From Malania oleifera (Eukaryota > Streptophyta > Magnoliopsida > Santalales > Ximeniaceae): a DNA stretch of 64,000 bases. The stretch is taken from contig NC_080423.1 in the NCBI RefSeq assembly GCF_029873635.1, positions 99,634,991 to 99,698,990 of the forward strand, read 5' to 3'. The notes below the pieces were generated by a model. The model had not been told where the DNA came from. It ran no database searches and saw only the letters and a list, made by a program, of their open reading frames with translations. The translations under genes and the position numbers were made by a program. Below are positions 45,669-58,264 of the stretch, piece by piece (the first letter of the stretch is position 1; the number at the start of each line of letters is the position of its first letter).

Positions 45669-47555
45669 TTATTTCATTTTTGGTACCCATATTTTCTTGG
45701 GTCCATATGATTTTTCAAGAGATATTTTGTTTATTTTCCATACTTGTTTGGTTTTAACACCTTTCCTCTTAAACGGACATTCAAACTTTGTATGTCCCTT
45801 TTTCTTGCATTGATAGCACATGGTGTTTGTGTAGGCATTAGAAGATGAACAAATATAGTCTTTGGATTCTTTTGAGAAATATCCCATGTAAGAATTCTTT
45901 TTCTTTTTATTTTCAATTCCATTGAATCCAATGCCTTCTTTATTTAGAGACATTCTTTGTAAGTCAATCATCTTATCAAGGTTTTCCTTTCCTTTTGTGA
46001 AATTGTAAATAATTTTATCCTTATCTTTGATTTGATTCATAAGATCATTTAACTCTATGTCTTTCTTGTAATCAACCTTCTTCTAAGATTTATCTAATTC
46101 TAGAGATAATTTTCTGATTCTATCCTCTAATTCAGAAATATACTTATCTTTCTCATATACGGTAGAGGATAAGGATCAAAAGTCTTCTATCATTTGGTCA
46201 TTCTTGCTTTCTAGTTTCTCAATTTTCAAGTTGTTTTCTATTTCAACAAGATTTTTGGATTCTATTTCTTTCATTGTTGATTCATACTTATGTTCTAATT
46301 GCTTGAGTTTTGAGTCTTTATCTCTTTCAGCATTCTTTAACTCTTTCACTAAACTTTCATTCTTATTCTTCAATAAGGTGTTTTGTTTATTTGCTTTCAT
46401 CAGCATCTTATGTACTTTGAATAGATCATTTTGAAGTTCATCATAAGATGGCATACCCTCATCACTTGATTCATTGCTACATGAGGTATTTGAAGATTTA
46501 GTTGAAGAGCTTTCTTCGTTATCCCATGCCATAAAGCACGTGTAAGCAACCTCTTGGTCACTTATTTCATTCTCTGAACTACTTGTACTATCCCAAGTAG
46601 TGGCTTTCATGACCTTCTTGTTTTTCTTTTTAGAATCTTTCTTTAATAGTGGACATTCCGGTTTTAAATGTCCAGCTTTATTGCAATTATAGCATTTAGA
46701 TGTTTTATTCCTTGATTTCTTTTTGCTAACTTCTTCTTCTTCTGATTCAGAGTCTTGATTTCTTTTCTTAAATTTGTTTCTCCTTCTTAGTATCCTTGCT
46801 AGCTTTTTAGATATGAAGGCTTCTTCATCTTCATCCATTTCACTACTTGAGTTTTCTTTTAAGGCTTTGAAGGCTATTGAATCTTGATTTTTGGATTTTC
46901 CATTCTTTTCATTCATAGCCATTTCATATGCAAGTAGAGAACCTATAAGCTCATCTAAGGATGTGTTTTTCAGATTTCTTCCTTCAGTTATGGCAGTAGC
47001 TTTTGGTTCCCATTTTGGTGGCAGCCCTCTAATAATTTTTCTTATCATCTCATGACTAGTGTAAGTTTTTCCTAAGGCATTTAGGGAATTTATTATATGA
47101 GTGAACCTAGTATACATGTTGGATATGGATTCATCAGGGTTCATTCTAAATGCTTCATATTCACTTGTAAGCATATCAACCCTATTATCCCTAACATCCG
47201 TTGTTCCTTCATATGTTACTTCTAGCTTATCCCATATCTCTTTAGCTGATTTGCAAGCCATTAATCGATTAAATTTATTAGCATTTAAAGCACAATATAA
47301 AGCATTTATAGCACTAAAATTTGTTTGGAGCATTTTATAATCTTGATCGGTCATATCTTTCTTCTCTTTTGGGATTTGTTTTCCATCTACTATCTTAGTG
47401 GGAATTTGATCTCCATCTATAACAACTTCCTATACTTTCCAATTCATCATTTGGAGATAGATTTGCATTATCTTTTTCCAAAACGTGTAGTTCAAACCAC
47501 AAAAGATAAGAAGCCTAGTTGAAGATTGTCCCTCCCCCAAGGGAGCTAAGCCTAA
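45669..47555 (-). mobile_element. Gag of the SIRE-like element
   Basis: A long, largely open gag. N-terminal blocks include MLQTNFSAINALYCALNA, CKSAKEIWDKLEVTYEGT, MYTRFTHIINSLNALGK and RGLPPKWEPKATAI. A Lys/Ser-rich stretch follows, then a first zinc knuckle CYNCNKAGHLKPEC, a coiled-coil-like Lys/Glu region and a second knuckle CYQCKKKGHTKFEC, ending in PKKIWVPK. This two-knuckle form is typical of SIRE/Maximus gag. Confidence 0.85.
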
Positions 47556-47621
47556 GTTAGTCATTACGATATTTTTATAGAATCTAGTTAAGAGTTGCTA
47601 TAACCCCGCTTTGATACCAAT

Positions 47622-49674
47622 TGAAATTAGGAATAACTTCCCAAGAGGGGGGGGGGTGAATTGGCTTTTAAAAAATTTCTTTTAATTCCTTTTAGAATTC
47701 TTAAACTTATTTTATTTCTTTTAACCAGTTCATGACTTATTTGTTTAATTCTTTAATCAATTAAGAACTTAGTTCTTTTATCCAATCAATAACACAATTA
47801 AACAACCAATCAATTAAACGCAATCAAACATTCAATCTTCAACCACACTTTGAAAGTAGAAACAATCAATCAATTAATCACAATTTTCAAATCAATACAC
47901 CCAATTTGATTGCCAAATATAAATTCACTTCAGCATAATAAGATTGATGTAAAATTCAAGATTTAGCACTTTTGGAATACAAACACTATCTAATCAATCT
48001 CAAGCTTTATACCATTCAATCGCAATATATCTTTTGTTATCAGCCCTGGATTTGAAATTATAAGCCCTGTAGTTGAATTATAATTTATACTTTAGCTGAT
48101 ATAAATTTACTTCTTCAATATGTTTTTCAACAACACATTCACACTCTTCTCAATATTCAGAACTCAATTAAACTCTCAGTTAATTTATCGTTGGGGTGTT
48201 AACCAAGTAAAGTACTCCCGTATGGTTTCCGCAAAATATGGTATAACCAACGTACTCCCTTTCGGTATCAACAACCCAAATCAAAATTAAACTTTAAGTT
48301 TACTTGATTTCTATATTACGTAGTATATATGATTGTCAAATTAAACCAACCACGTAATTTAAATATGCTCTGAAAATAAAGAATAGGAAAAGAGAGAGTG
48401 AGACGGAGATTTTTATGAGGTTCGACTTATACCCAGCCTACGTCCTCGCCTTTGGCAAACCACCAAAGGATTCACTAAACTTGTTCCTTTAATGGGCGGA
48501 ACAATACCTTTACAGCACTCCTTGGTTAAGGTTAGAGCCCGCCTTCTCCAAACGATATCCCCTCGTCCGGTCACTCCTTACACAGGCTAGAGCCCGCCTC
48601 TCAAAGCAATGTCCTATCGCTTAGCCAACGATCCAAACAACCCTTGGAATCATCAATCTACAAGAAATAATTCAAATAGATGCGTACAAATAATGCTCAC
48701 CCAAAGAGCTGATTTGTACACGTTAGAAACTAATATAATTCAAAATCAAAATATCAAAAAGATGAAGTAAGAAGCTCTATGTGAATATCACCGAATTACT
48801 TCTCTTTGATGTGGATCAAGAACTTAAATTGAATGCTTCAGAGAAGTTGTAAAAGCTTAGAGACTTTTCAGAAATTTCGCAACAATTCAGAACTTTAGCA
48901 ACAAAATAGCAAGAGCTTTGACTGAAAGATATCTTGAACGAATTTTCAATTGCTTGGTGTATTTTGATTCTCATAAACCATGTATATATAGGCTTCAAAA
49001 ATACTTTCATTCGTGCTCCCTAAGTTTCCTTAGAGTTCCCTCAAAGTTTCAAAAATATTAGGGTGCAAGTCAATCAAATTTGAAAAAGAAAGGTTTAAAA
49101 AATCTTCCTGTTGCCGTACTTCTGTTGCCTGAAGTCCAACCTCAGTAGCCTGAGGTACGTTCAGGAGCCTAAAGACACAGGGTCAGGCACCTAAAGGTAC
49201 ACTGCCTGCTTAATTTTCTTCAGCAAAAATCTTTAGTTGCCTGAGGTTTTAACCTCGTTCGCCTAGGCAGTACACAACTACTTTCATTCTTTCTTTTTCA
49301 AAGACTTTTAGTTTCTTTGCTTTCTTACTCTTGAAAACATTTTCTTGGGATATTAAAATAAAATCTCTAAGTCCATATTTATCCCCTAATGAGCTTCATT
49401 TCATTCATAATGACATTTTTAACTTTGAAGTACTTACATGAAGATTTCCTAACAAAATTAACATTTCTTGTTCTTTGAAACTTCATGACTCTCTTGAAGC
49501 TTTGAGTTCATTCCATCTTCAGATGTCTTTGAGCTTCCCTTTTTGATCTCTTCAAGATATATCTCATACTTTTAAATTTCCTAAAAAACATTATTACTTG
49601 AACACAAAATGTCATCAAACCTTTTCTTCATTTGTTATCATCAAAACAAGAGTTTAAGCCTTGTAAGGCCAACA
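47622..49674 (-). repeat. 5' LTR of the SIRE-like element
   Basis: 2053 bp with the same ends as the 3' LTR, flanked by the minus-strand primer site on the low side and target repeat CCTAC on the high side. Confidence 0.88.
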
Positions 49675-49679
49675 CCTAC

Positions 49680-50430
49680 AACTCCTATCACAATTAAGTT
49701 TTATCCACCCTACTGGGGGTTTAACCCATGAGATAATTTTTCTAGGCCTGGCACAAATTCCTTGATGTTGAATTTGAAACTCTTTCAAAATCATAATGTC
49801 TGATATCTTCAATTTTTGAAAAGAATTAGAGCTCTCAGCTAAAGAATTAACACAGTATCGAACACTTCTCCACGTTTGATCCACACTTTAGTAAACTCCT
49901 TCCATTCTCGTTTTACATCTTCGATTCCAGAGACACCACGTAATCAAATATAGAATCAGACCGATTAAAATACCTTTAATAAATGATTTTCAAGCATAGT
50001 GGAATTAGTTTGCAACTCTATTTTTCCAGGGAAGGAACCATTGAAAAGGAATCCCCAACACCACACTAGCCCGACGCCAAACCTTTGAAGCCACCTCACC
50101 TAAAGAAAGAATGTGATCAATATTTTCTTGACTTCTCTGCATGCAGCAATCACAAGCTGAAGCCATCGATATTCCTTTTGCCTAAATTCTATCATCTACT
50201 GCCAAGCATCTAAACAAGGTTTTCCATAAGCACATTGAGATTATTTTAGGCAATAGAAAATGTCAAAACCACTCATTCCACTCAAAATTATCACTTCTGT
50301 TCCTCATTGCCTCCTATGCCATTTTTGTAAAGAAATTGTCGTCAGGGGTAGGCTTCTAGATGAATATATCCTAACCACTTTTATCAGCTGGCACATTATG
50401 CAAGATTTTATGTAGTCACCTGGATAATTA
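49680..50430 (-). mobile_element. LINE remnant, copy 2, second part
   Basis: Continuation of the LINE interrupted at 41235. The start of the RNase H domain (PPVGWIKLNCDRSC) and the zinc-binding RVT region match 21410-22155. Similarity to copy 1 fades near 50430, where a gypsy LTR begins. Confidence 0.78.
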
Positions 50431-52103
50431 TAGAAATTAAATAATAAAAGGAAGGAGAGAAAAGAGAATTTGAAAGGTGGACTCAGTAGGGTCTTATCGA
50501 CGAGCGTAGAACGTTCATCGACGAGCAGACTTTTTGGGCACGTCAATGGGGACACGAGTCTCATCGACGAGAACTTACCAAGGGGGGTTGATTTCAGGTC
50601 CTAAGATTCGTCGACGAGGGTTATGTGTTCTTTGATGAACCTCCTTCTTGATCTCGTCAACGAGGCAACATGGCTCATCGACGAGGCCACGTGGCCAGCC
50701 ATCTATATAAGCAAAAAAATCAGATTTTGAAAAAAAAAAATTCAGTTGTTCTTCTATCTTTCTCTCTCTCTCTCTAAACTTCAGTCCCTCTGCCTTCTCT
50801 CTAGATTTCTAGCTCTGAATCTCCCTGGTTCGACAATCAGAAGCTACCACAGTGATCTTGGAGAGATTCTCTACAACTTAGCCGGAGCAGAATTACGATT
50901 TGAGAAGTTTTGGAACCATCCGAAAATCAGGGTAAGTAGATTATTTAGGTATTTTCAGTATTATCAGGCTTATTTAAGTTTAGATTTTATGTTCTATGGG
51001 AATATACTAGAGTTTTATGAAATAAAACTAGAATGTGTTGTATTTTCAGGGTTAGGGTGTTTCTTGAACCCTATAGGCATAAGTTTAGGACCCCAACATA
51101 TATCTTTCTAGGAGCCCGGGTAAATTATAGTTTGGGAATTTCGAATAGGCAAGTTCAAGAAATATGAGTATGATGATTTTCTGGGAAATTCAGTGTTTTA
51201 CTGGGAAATATGTTTATACGCATTATTGTAGGATTTTGGAGATAGTACGCCAAGAGTATGAGAGTAGAGTTGGAGGTGAGCCTCCCAGCCAGTTAGGTAA
51301 GAGAAATATGTTATGCTAAGAAATTCAGGAATTTTATCAGTAAAATATGGTATTTGTTTAACAAGGTATGGAATATTAATTATATAACTTTATGGATTTC
51401 AGAACATGTATTTTAATAATTGTGTGGCCTGAGTAGATATTTGTTTAGTACAGAGTTTATACAATTTTCAGAATTCTATGACTTACCAGTATTTATGCAC
51501 AGAATTATGTTTTATTAGATTTTATAGAATTATGAATTATATTGTATATAGAGAAAGATATTATACAGATAAATGTATATCTTACAGACAGATGTATTTT
51601 ATAGACTGATGTATTTTACAGATAGATATTTCATAGTATTTTCATAATTTCATGATTTTTTAAAACCATAACACTCAGATTTTTCAGTCAGATATTAAAA
51701 TTTATTCAGTTAGATATTACAAATAAGATATTAGAATTATTTTGGTCAAATATGACAGCATTTCATATCAGATTTATAGTGTTATGGTTATTTTGGAATC
51801 AAGATGAAACAGCAAGATAATTATATATTAGTATTATACAGTATCAGATCCCTGATAAATTATTTCAGTCAGATTAATTACTTCAGACAGATTCAGTTAG
51901 CAGAGCACGGTATCATTGCTATTTTCATATCAGAGTGCAATCACATATCTTAGATAGTGTTTGGATTCTGTCTACCGTGCTTATAGAGAGATTGCAGGCT
52001 CCCTAGTTTCTGGGTTGAGGAGGCCGGTTTGACGAGGTAGATACCAGTACCATGCCTTTGGGAGAGATTGCAGTAAAAGGTCAGATTGAGGATTGGTAGA
52101 GAC
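50411..52103 (+). mobile_element. Partial gypsy LTR, GTCGAC-box family, plus orientation
   Basis: Probable start TGTAGTCACC. Paired TCGTCGACGA-like palindromes lie at about 50490-50690, followed by TATATAA (50704-50710), a CT-rich leader and the AGCACGGTA block near 51905. It ends abruptly against an opposite LTR near 52103. Confidence 0.75.
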
Positions 52104-53497
52104 ACCTCTCAGTAAGGGAAATAAACTAATACCAGTGTGTGGCAACATGAGTATTTCGTGTTCTACATATACCATACATAATATATTCAGTACTGTTTTG
52201 TCAAATCTGGGAAAACATATAAATATATCAAATCATGGTAGAACATACTGCATTTTCATAAACAAATCTCATCTCATATAATAGTAATAACATAAAACAT
52301 TCTTAGTAGGTTAGCTGACTGTTGTCATGTATTACCCCCACATGACTGAGTTGTGTGGCCCGAAGGCGGGACCTGAAAATGATTGGCCGACCATTGCCAA
52401 GTCAAACATATAATCTGTAAGTCTGATGGGTCTGCCTAACCTGGTCCATGCACCAGGGGTGATCACACACACTTATTAATAACCACATCGACCATCCAAT
52501 CTCACATTACTCCGTACAGCGGCGTTAACACAAATATCATGTTCACGAAGACCATGGACACATAACAATGGTACCGTGCAAGTGCTAGCCTAGACCAAGC
52601 CAACCAAGTTCTAATACCATATAATATATATTAAAACTGTGACACATGGATATTTCATATCATTAATTTTCACATCAATCATATCATTTTGCATGTACAC
52701 GAATATCATGAAAATCATCGGCCCATACGCTGGTATTACACATTTTATCATAGCCTAGCCCATATACCGGTAAATCATAGCACAACTCGTACACTGGCAA
52801 ATCATATCATAGCACGGCTTGTACGCCGGCAAACATATCACAGCACAGCCCGTACGCTGGCAAATCACATCATAGCACGACCCGTACGCCGGCAAACATA
52901 TTATAGCACAGCCCGTACGCCGGCAAACATATTATAGCACAGCCCGTACGCTGGCAAATATAAAAATCTCAGCCCGTTCGCCGGTTTTCCCATTATAAAA
53001 ATCCGTATCATAATCACAATTCCAGAAACAGTATGTCATAGCATTCTATACTCATGCCACACTAACAGATTTTCACATATTCAATATATCGTCATTTTAA
53101 CAGAATTTTCCGAAATATAAATCATATATAAATATATTCATTTCCCTGAAATCAAATTCTATAATAATATACATCCCCTTACCTGACTACTGAGAAGGTC
53201 CCCAAAATATTCCAGTTTAACACCCATAGGATTTACTGACCAACACCCCGAAAGTGAAAATCCCCTGTACTAAACTTCAGTATTTCCATGCGTATATCAT
53301 TTTCTATAACTATCGCAAGACCAAATTTGGCTTAAAAAGCCTTACCTTAACTCAGGGATGATTTTCAACTTGCTTTCACCAACGATCCGCTACGGAAAAT
53401 TTGGAGATAACTTCACCACGAGCGTCGTGGCAGCCTCAAATCTTCAATCTGGCGAAGATTTGGCCCAAAAAGAATGAGAGAGAGAGAAAACCGAAGG

Positions 53498-53536
<39 letters not shown>

Positions 53537-53889
53537 TTAACTTAATAAGGAAGATAAAAATCGGATTTTTCATATTTATAGAATAGGGGAATTCGTCGAT
53601 GAGCCACATCATTCATCGACGAATTCTTTAATAATTTCGTCGAAGAAAGTCAGTTAGCTCAAAACCTCTCTTGGTATTTATTCGTAGATGAATCCCCCAT
53701 ATTCTTCGACAAATTTTACTAATCCCTCATCGATGAATCCCCTGTAATCGTCAACAAAGCCCTGTTGCTAATTGCCCTTGGTTATTGCTTCCAAAGTGTA
53801 AGTCGACGAAGTCAACCTCCTCCTTCTGTTACTGTTCCCCTTTCCTTCCTCTTAATTATTCAAATTCCATTTTTATTCGGGTTGTCACA
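52104..53889 (-). mobile_element. Partial gypsy LTR, GTCGAC-box family, minus orientation
   Basis: Ends GGGTTGTCACA at 53889. It has a minus-strand TATA box (CTATAAATA, about 53573-53581), GTCGAC-type palindromes at 53590-53812, a GA microsatellite near 53500-53531 and a private tandem array at 52720-52993. The low end is truncated. Confidence 0.75.
52720..52993. repeat. Tandem array, about 31-36 bp unit
   Basis: About nine copies around the core CCCGTACGCCGGCAAA, joined by ATATTATAGCACAG-like sequence. The central copies are nearly identical. Confidence 0.88.
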
Positions 53890-54552
53890 ATCACAAACTC
53901 AAATACAACTCAACTCTAGGGGAATGACACCTCCCCTAGTCCAGAAACTCACCCTGTGTGTCAGGGTCCCAGCTCCCTATGGTCTCGGAGCTCTAACACC
54001 TGACCTATCCCTTTTCCCGAAAAAATTTAGATAATTTGGCTGAGACACATCTCAATAAGAAGGAATAAATTATTTAAAGTGTATGGCCATATGAGTTCAG
54101 TTATAATACACTTACTTTTCAAATCAACATTTCATTTGAGAAAAATATAATGATAAATATATTCTCACAATCATATAGATATACAACACAAGCTTTTATA
54201 AGCTTTAAAACCATTGCCCAAATTTAATGATTTCCAACATATATTTACCCATGAAGTTCCTGAGAATAGGAAAGATTACCCGCCCATACAGGTAGTTTCC
54301 CTCTGCCCTAACATGTTATGCTACCAGGAATGGCGACATCCGATACCTATCAGGGCACTCACCTTACTCAGTAAGCACTCAGGTGGAGAGTTTTACTTCG
54401 CTTCCATTATTTATGTTATACAACACACACACTTTCATATCTCATAATTATTTTACATTCTAACTCATTAAATATTTATGTATACATAAATTCACATTTA
54501 TGTACTTTACATAATACAATAGATCACATAATTCCAACTCTTAACCCATTAA

Positions 54553-55196
54553 CGATTTTTATACTGAGCATACCTCCCCAACGCCATTAGTAGGAACTTC
54601 ATCACACAATTTCCATACTGAGCATACCTCCCCAACGGCATCAGTAGGAATTTCACACACAAAATTTCCACACTGAGCATACCTCCCCAACGACATCAGT
54701 AGGAATTTCACACACACAATTTCCATACCGAACATATCTCCCCAACAGTATCAGTAGAAATTTCAAACACACAATTTCCAGACTAAGCATACCTCCTGAA
54801 CAGCACTAGTAGGAATTTCACACACACAATCTCCATACTGAGCATACCTCCCCAACGGCATTAGTAGGAATTTCACACACACAATTCAATATTGAACATA
54901 CCTCCCCAACGGCATCAGTAGGAATTTCACACACACAATCTGCATACTAAGCATACCTCCTCAACGGCATCAGTAGGAATTTCACACACACAATTTTCAT
55001 ACTGAGCATACCTCTCCAACGGCATTAGTAGGAATTTCACACACACAATCTCCACACTGAGCATATCTCCCCAACAACATAAGTAGGAATTTCACACACA
55101 CAATTGCCATACTGAGCATACCTCCCCAACGGCATCAGTAGGAATGTCACACACACAATCTCCCTACTAAGCATACCTCCCCAACGGCATCAGTAG
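54553..55196. repeat. Tandem array, about 55 bp unit, 12 copies
   Basis: Unit core ACTGAGCATACCTCCCCAA, followed by CGGCATCAGTAGGAATTTCA and CACACACAAT-like sequence. The same array begins again at about 63910 in the 5' LTR. Confidence 0.93.
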
Positions 55197-56239
55197 TAAA
55201 GGAATACCACCTACCTACAATTATTATGCGGTATTGGCATATCCTCAATCATATTTCAGTATATACGTTTCAGAATTCACGTTCTCATTTTCCCATTTCA
55301 ATATTTTCATATCAATATATATCATTAATCTCATATCAGTATATCTCAATTCATTTTAACATAAATGTTCTCATCATTTTCTGTGTACATTTTATCATCT
55401 CATAATAATATATATCGTATTTCATGTATTTCAACATTTCTCAAAATACTCATCTCAGTAATTCACAAAATCTCATTTTTCAAGCAAAACATTTCTACTC
55501 ACATATAAATACCATATTTCATTATGTTTCACTAATCACATCAATAATTCTCATTTCAATATTTTCTCAGAAAGTACTCATCGTTATATTTCACATTTTT
55601 CAACATACATCGTATGTCATACAATTTTCATCTATTATTCATAAAATATTAATTTCACACTCCAAAATATCACAATTTAAAATTACTGAAATGCCACACA
55701 ATTTATCTAATATTTATATCATAATAATTTCCAGACAAAACACCATATGCTCATTTTCACATATTAATTTAAACAGTAATTCTAAAAATATTGTTATAAT
55801 TTGTTCCCTTTACTTGGCTTACTGAGAGTTTCATTAACACCCAGATCCTATGCCCTTGGTGCTCGAAACTCAACTCCTGCAATTTTCATTTTTTCCAAAT
55901 TAACTAACTTATTTCACTAAAATAATACTCATCTAACCTTTCCTACACTTCATATACCCCAAATTAACATTTAAACTAACATTTAACACCCCCACTTAGT
56001 TTTCTGAATTAGGTCTGTGGGTCCCAAAATTACACCTACGACACTCACTCGGACCTAAATTTCAGAAATTCTACTTCAACCCCAGATGCTCAATTATTTA
56101 GCATTTCTAAATTAATACTAATTAATTAAAAATAAGCCCCTTAATAACCCTATATCCCAAATTTAGGATTTTGCCCACGATGACCCCACAAGAAACCTGT
56201 CCCACTATACTTGTACAGAATCATCACTAGATTCTCGTT

Positions 56240-56589
56240 GTAGTGACCTGAAGAATAATAGCATTTTAATAATAAGAGGGAGAGAAAATAAATACAGAAA
56301 CAGAAGGAAGTCGTAGACTTCGTCAATGAACGCAATTGCATTTTGAGGGGAATAAAAATTTCAGAAAATTTCCAGGGCTTCGTCGACGAATACAGGGTTT
56401 CATCGACAAATACAGGGCTTCGTTGATGAGAAAATACCGAGAGAGGTTTCCGGTTGCTCTGAATTTCATCGATGAATACAAGGCTTCGTCGACGAATTTT
56501 ATGAAAAACTCATCGATGAGGTGACGTGTCTCATCGACAAACCTGACCCTATAAATAGTGAAAACTCAGGATTTTTATCATTTTCACCA

Positions 56590-56650
<61 letters not shown>

Positions 56651-58264
56651 GTCACTCTCTCCCTTCTCTCTTCTATTCCGGCCTCACCAGTCGTCAGATC
56701 GACGATCCGAAGCTACCACGACGCTCCTGACGGAGTTCTTTACAAGTCTGCCAGAGCAGATCATGGGGAAAATAGAGTTGGATTTCATCCCAAATTCAGG
56801 GTAAGGCCTTTTAACCTATTTTTGGCCTTATGGCAGTCATAGGAAATAATGTAAGCAGAAAAATAATGATATTATGTTCTGGCATATGTTGGTTTCAAGG
56901 TGTTTTGTAGAAGGCCCTGCAGGTGTTAGGCTAATATCTCATATGGGCTTTTCAAAGTTAAGGTAAGGGAAATATGCTATGTTAGGTATTTTTAGAAATA
57001 TTATACAGTTTATTTAAGTATGAAAATTATGTATTTAGTATGGTGTGGCTTGTGAATATGAATATGGTATGGAGATACGTTTTACGAATTTAGTTTCATG
57101 ATTTTACGAATTTCAGTATTATGATTATGTGAATTTCAATACCATGATTTTATGGATTTTAGTACCATGATTATACGGATCTCAGTACCATGATTAGATG
57201 AATTCTAGAATTATGATTATGCAGTTCAGTGTTATGATTATACAGTTCTCAGTATTACGACATATGAATTACAATATAGCTATGCAGCATCATGGTTATT
57301 ACGATTATTTCAGAATCATGGTAAATCAGTTAGATATGTATAGAAATATATTATATGATATCAGACCCTATTGGACTTGCAACTACAGAGCACGGTACCG
57401 TTGCTACAGATATTATGTTACTTTATGAGTGCAACCACCTATTCAGATAATACGTGGTAAGGTCGACCACCTAGGCCCTTGAAGAGGTTAGGCTCCCCAT
57501 CCAGATATGAGTTGAGGTAGGCAGGTCGACTGACGAAGTTCAGTAATTTATTCCTGGTTGGCCAATCAGGGTAAATCCAGCCTACAAGCCGCATATCCTT
57601 GTCATGAGGGGGCAAGTCATGACATAGATAGCCACAGGGAATAGTTTCAGTTACTATTACATACGTACAGATTTACAGAAACAGGGACCATATTTATGTA
57701 CACTAGAAGAACTTTGAATTATAATCTATAATACTGCTATGTTAAGCAACATGGAAAAGGGGTGGTGTACTTTATTATTGGTACTGTACTTTGTGTTCAG
57801 TTATTCATGTTTATATGAAAACAAATTTCATGATATATATAGTAGCTCATTTGCCGCACACTAGTAATAGCATATTTCTTCTTACTGAGTGTTGGCTCAT
57901 CCCAGTGTTGAAACATTTTTCAGGTGATCCAGGTAGGCGAGCAGATCAGGCTCACAGGTAGAGGGGCGTCTGTAGTGCCCTGACAGCAAAGTGAGTACAG
58001 TGGTGGATTTTTGTATTTGCCCTAATTAGATAAGGGTAAATTGGGAATTCAGTGATATGTGTATATTTTGGGGAACATGGTAGTACTCTGGTATTGGTTT
58101 TGTATTGTATGTAATGGTTTATGGTTAAGTTTATATGATTTCCGCTTCTTGCTGCTTAGGCTTATGGCTGGATTTACCCCCAGCATGGTATCAGAGCATG
58201 TAGAATGTTATAGTATAAAAAAATAATAATAATATATACTCAATTTATTAAGCAGGTCGTTACA
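56240..58264 (+). mobile_element. Solo gypsy LTR, GTCGAC-box family, inside the Tekay LTR
   Basis: 2025 bp starting TGTAGTGACC and ending GGTCGTTACA, with target repeat CTCGT at 56235-56239 and 58265-58269. GTCGAC-type palindromes lie at about 56315-56540, the TATA box TATAAATA at 56550-56557 and a (CT)n tract at about 56594-56648. The uninterrupted target sequence can be seen in the related LTR near 29880-29890. Confidence 0.9.
57099..57256. repeat. Tandem array, about 28 bp unit
   Basis: About six diverged copies around TCAGTACCATGATTATACG inside the solo LTR. Confidence 0.75.

Larger units (their letters stand above)
41236..49674 (-). mobile_element. SIRE-like copia element with gag and a second frame but no visible pol
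   Basis: 8439 bp, flanked by CCTAC at 41231-41235 and 49675-49679. 5' LTR 47622-49674 and 3' LTR 41236-43299 differ by roughly 4 percent by eye, about 1.5 million years at 1.3e-8 per site per year. The primer site TGGTATCAAAGC (47608-47619, minus) and the purine tract AAAAAGGGGGAGAT (43300-43313, minus) are typical of SIRE elements. The 4.3 kb interior holds a long gag and a second, envelope-like/plant-transposon-protein region. No protease, integrase or RT is visible, so it looks like a non-autonomous derivative mobilised by a full relative. It has a few breaks in the second region. Confidence 0.9.
35128..50430. repeat. Segmental duplication, copy 2
   Basis: Diverged copy of 15037-22155: copia 5' part (35128-37757), CYP72A copy 2 and LINE remnant, in the same order and orientation. 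It is lengthened by the SIRE-like element (41236-49674) and a SINE. It abuts a truncated gypsy element on the left and a gypsy LTR on the right. Confidence 0.85.

Noticed and set aside
46204-47522. Plus-strand frames opposite the SIRE-like gag
   Set aside because: Antisense shadows of gag; no known domain.
54553-55196. Regular repeat array resembling CRISPR
   Set aside because: The whole 55 bp unit repeats with gradual drift, there are no unique spacers or cas genes, and it lies in a plant LTR.
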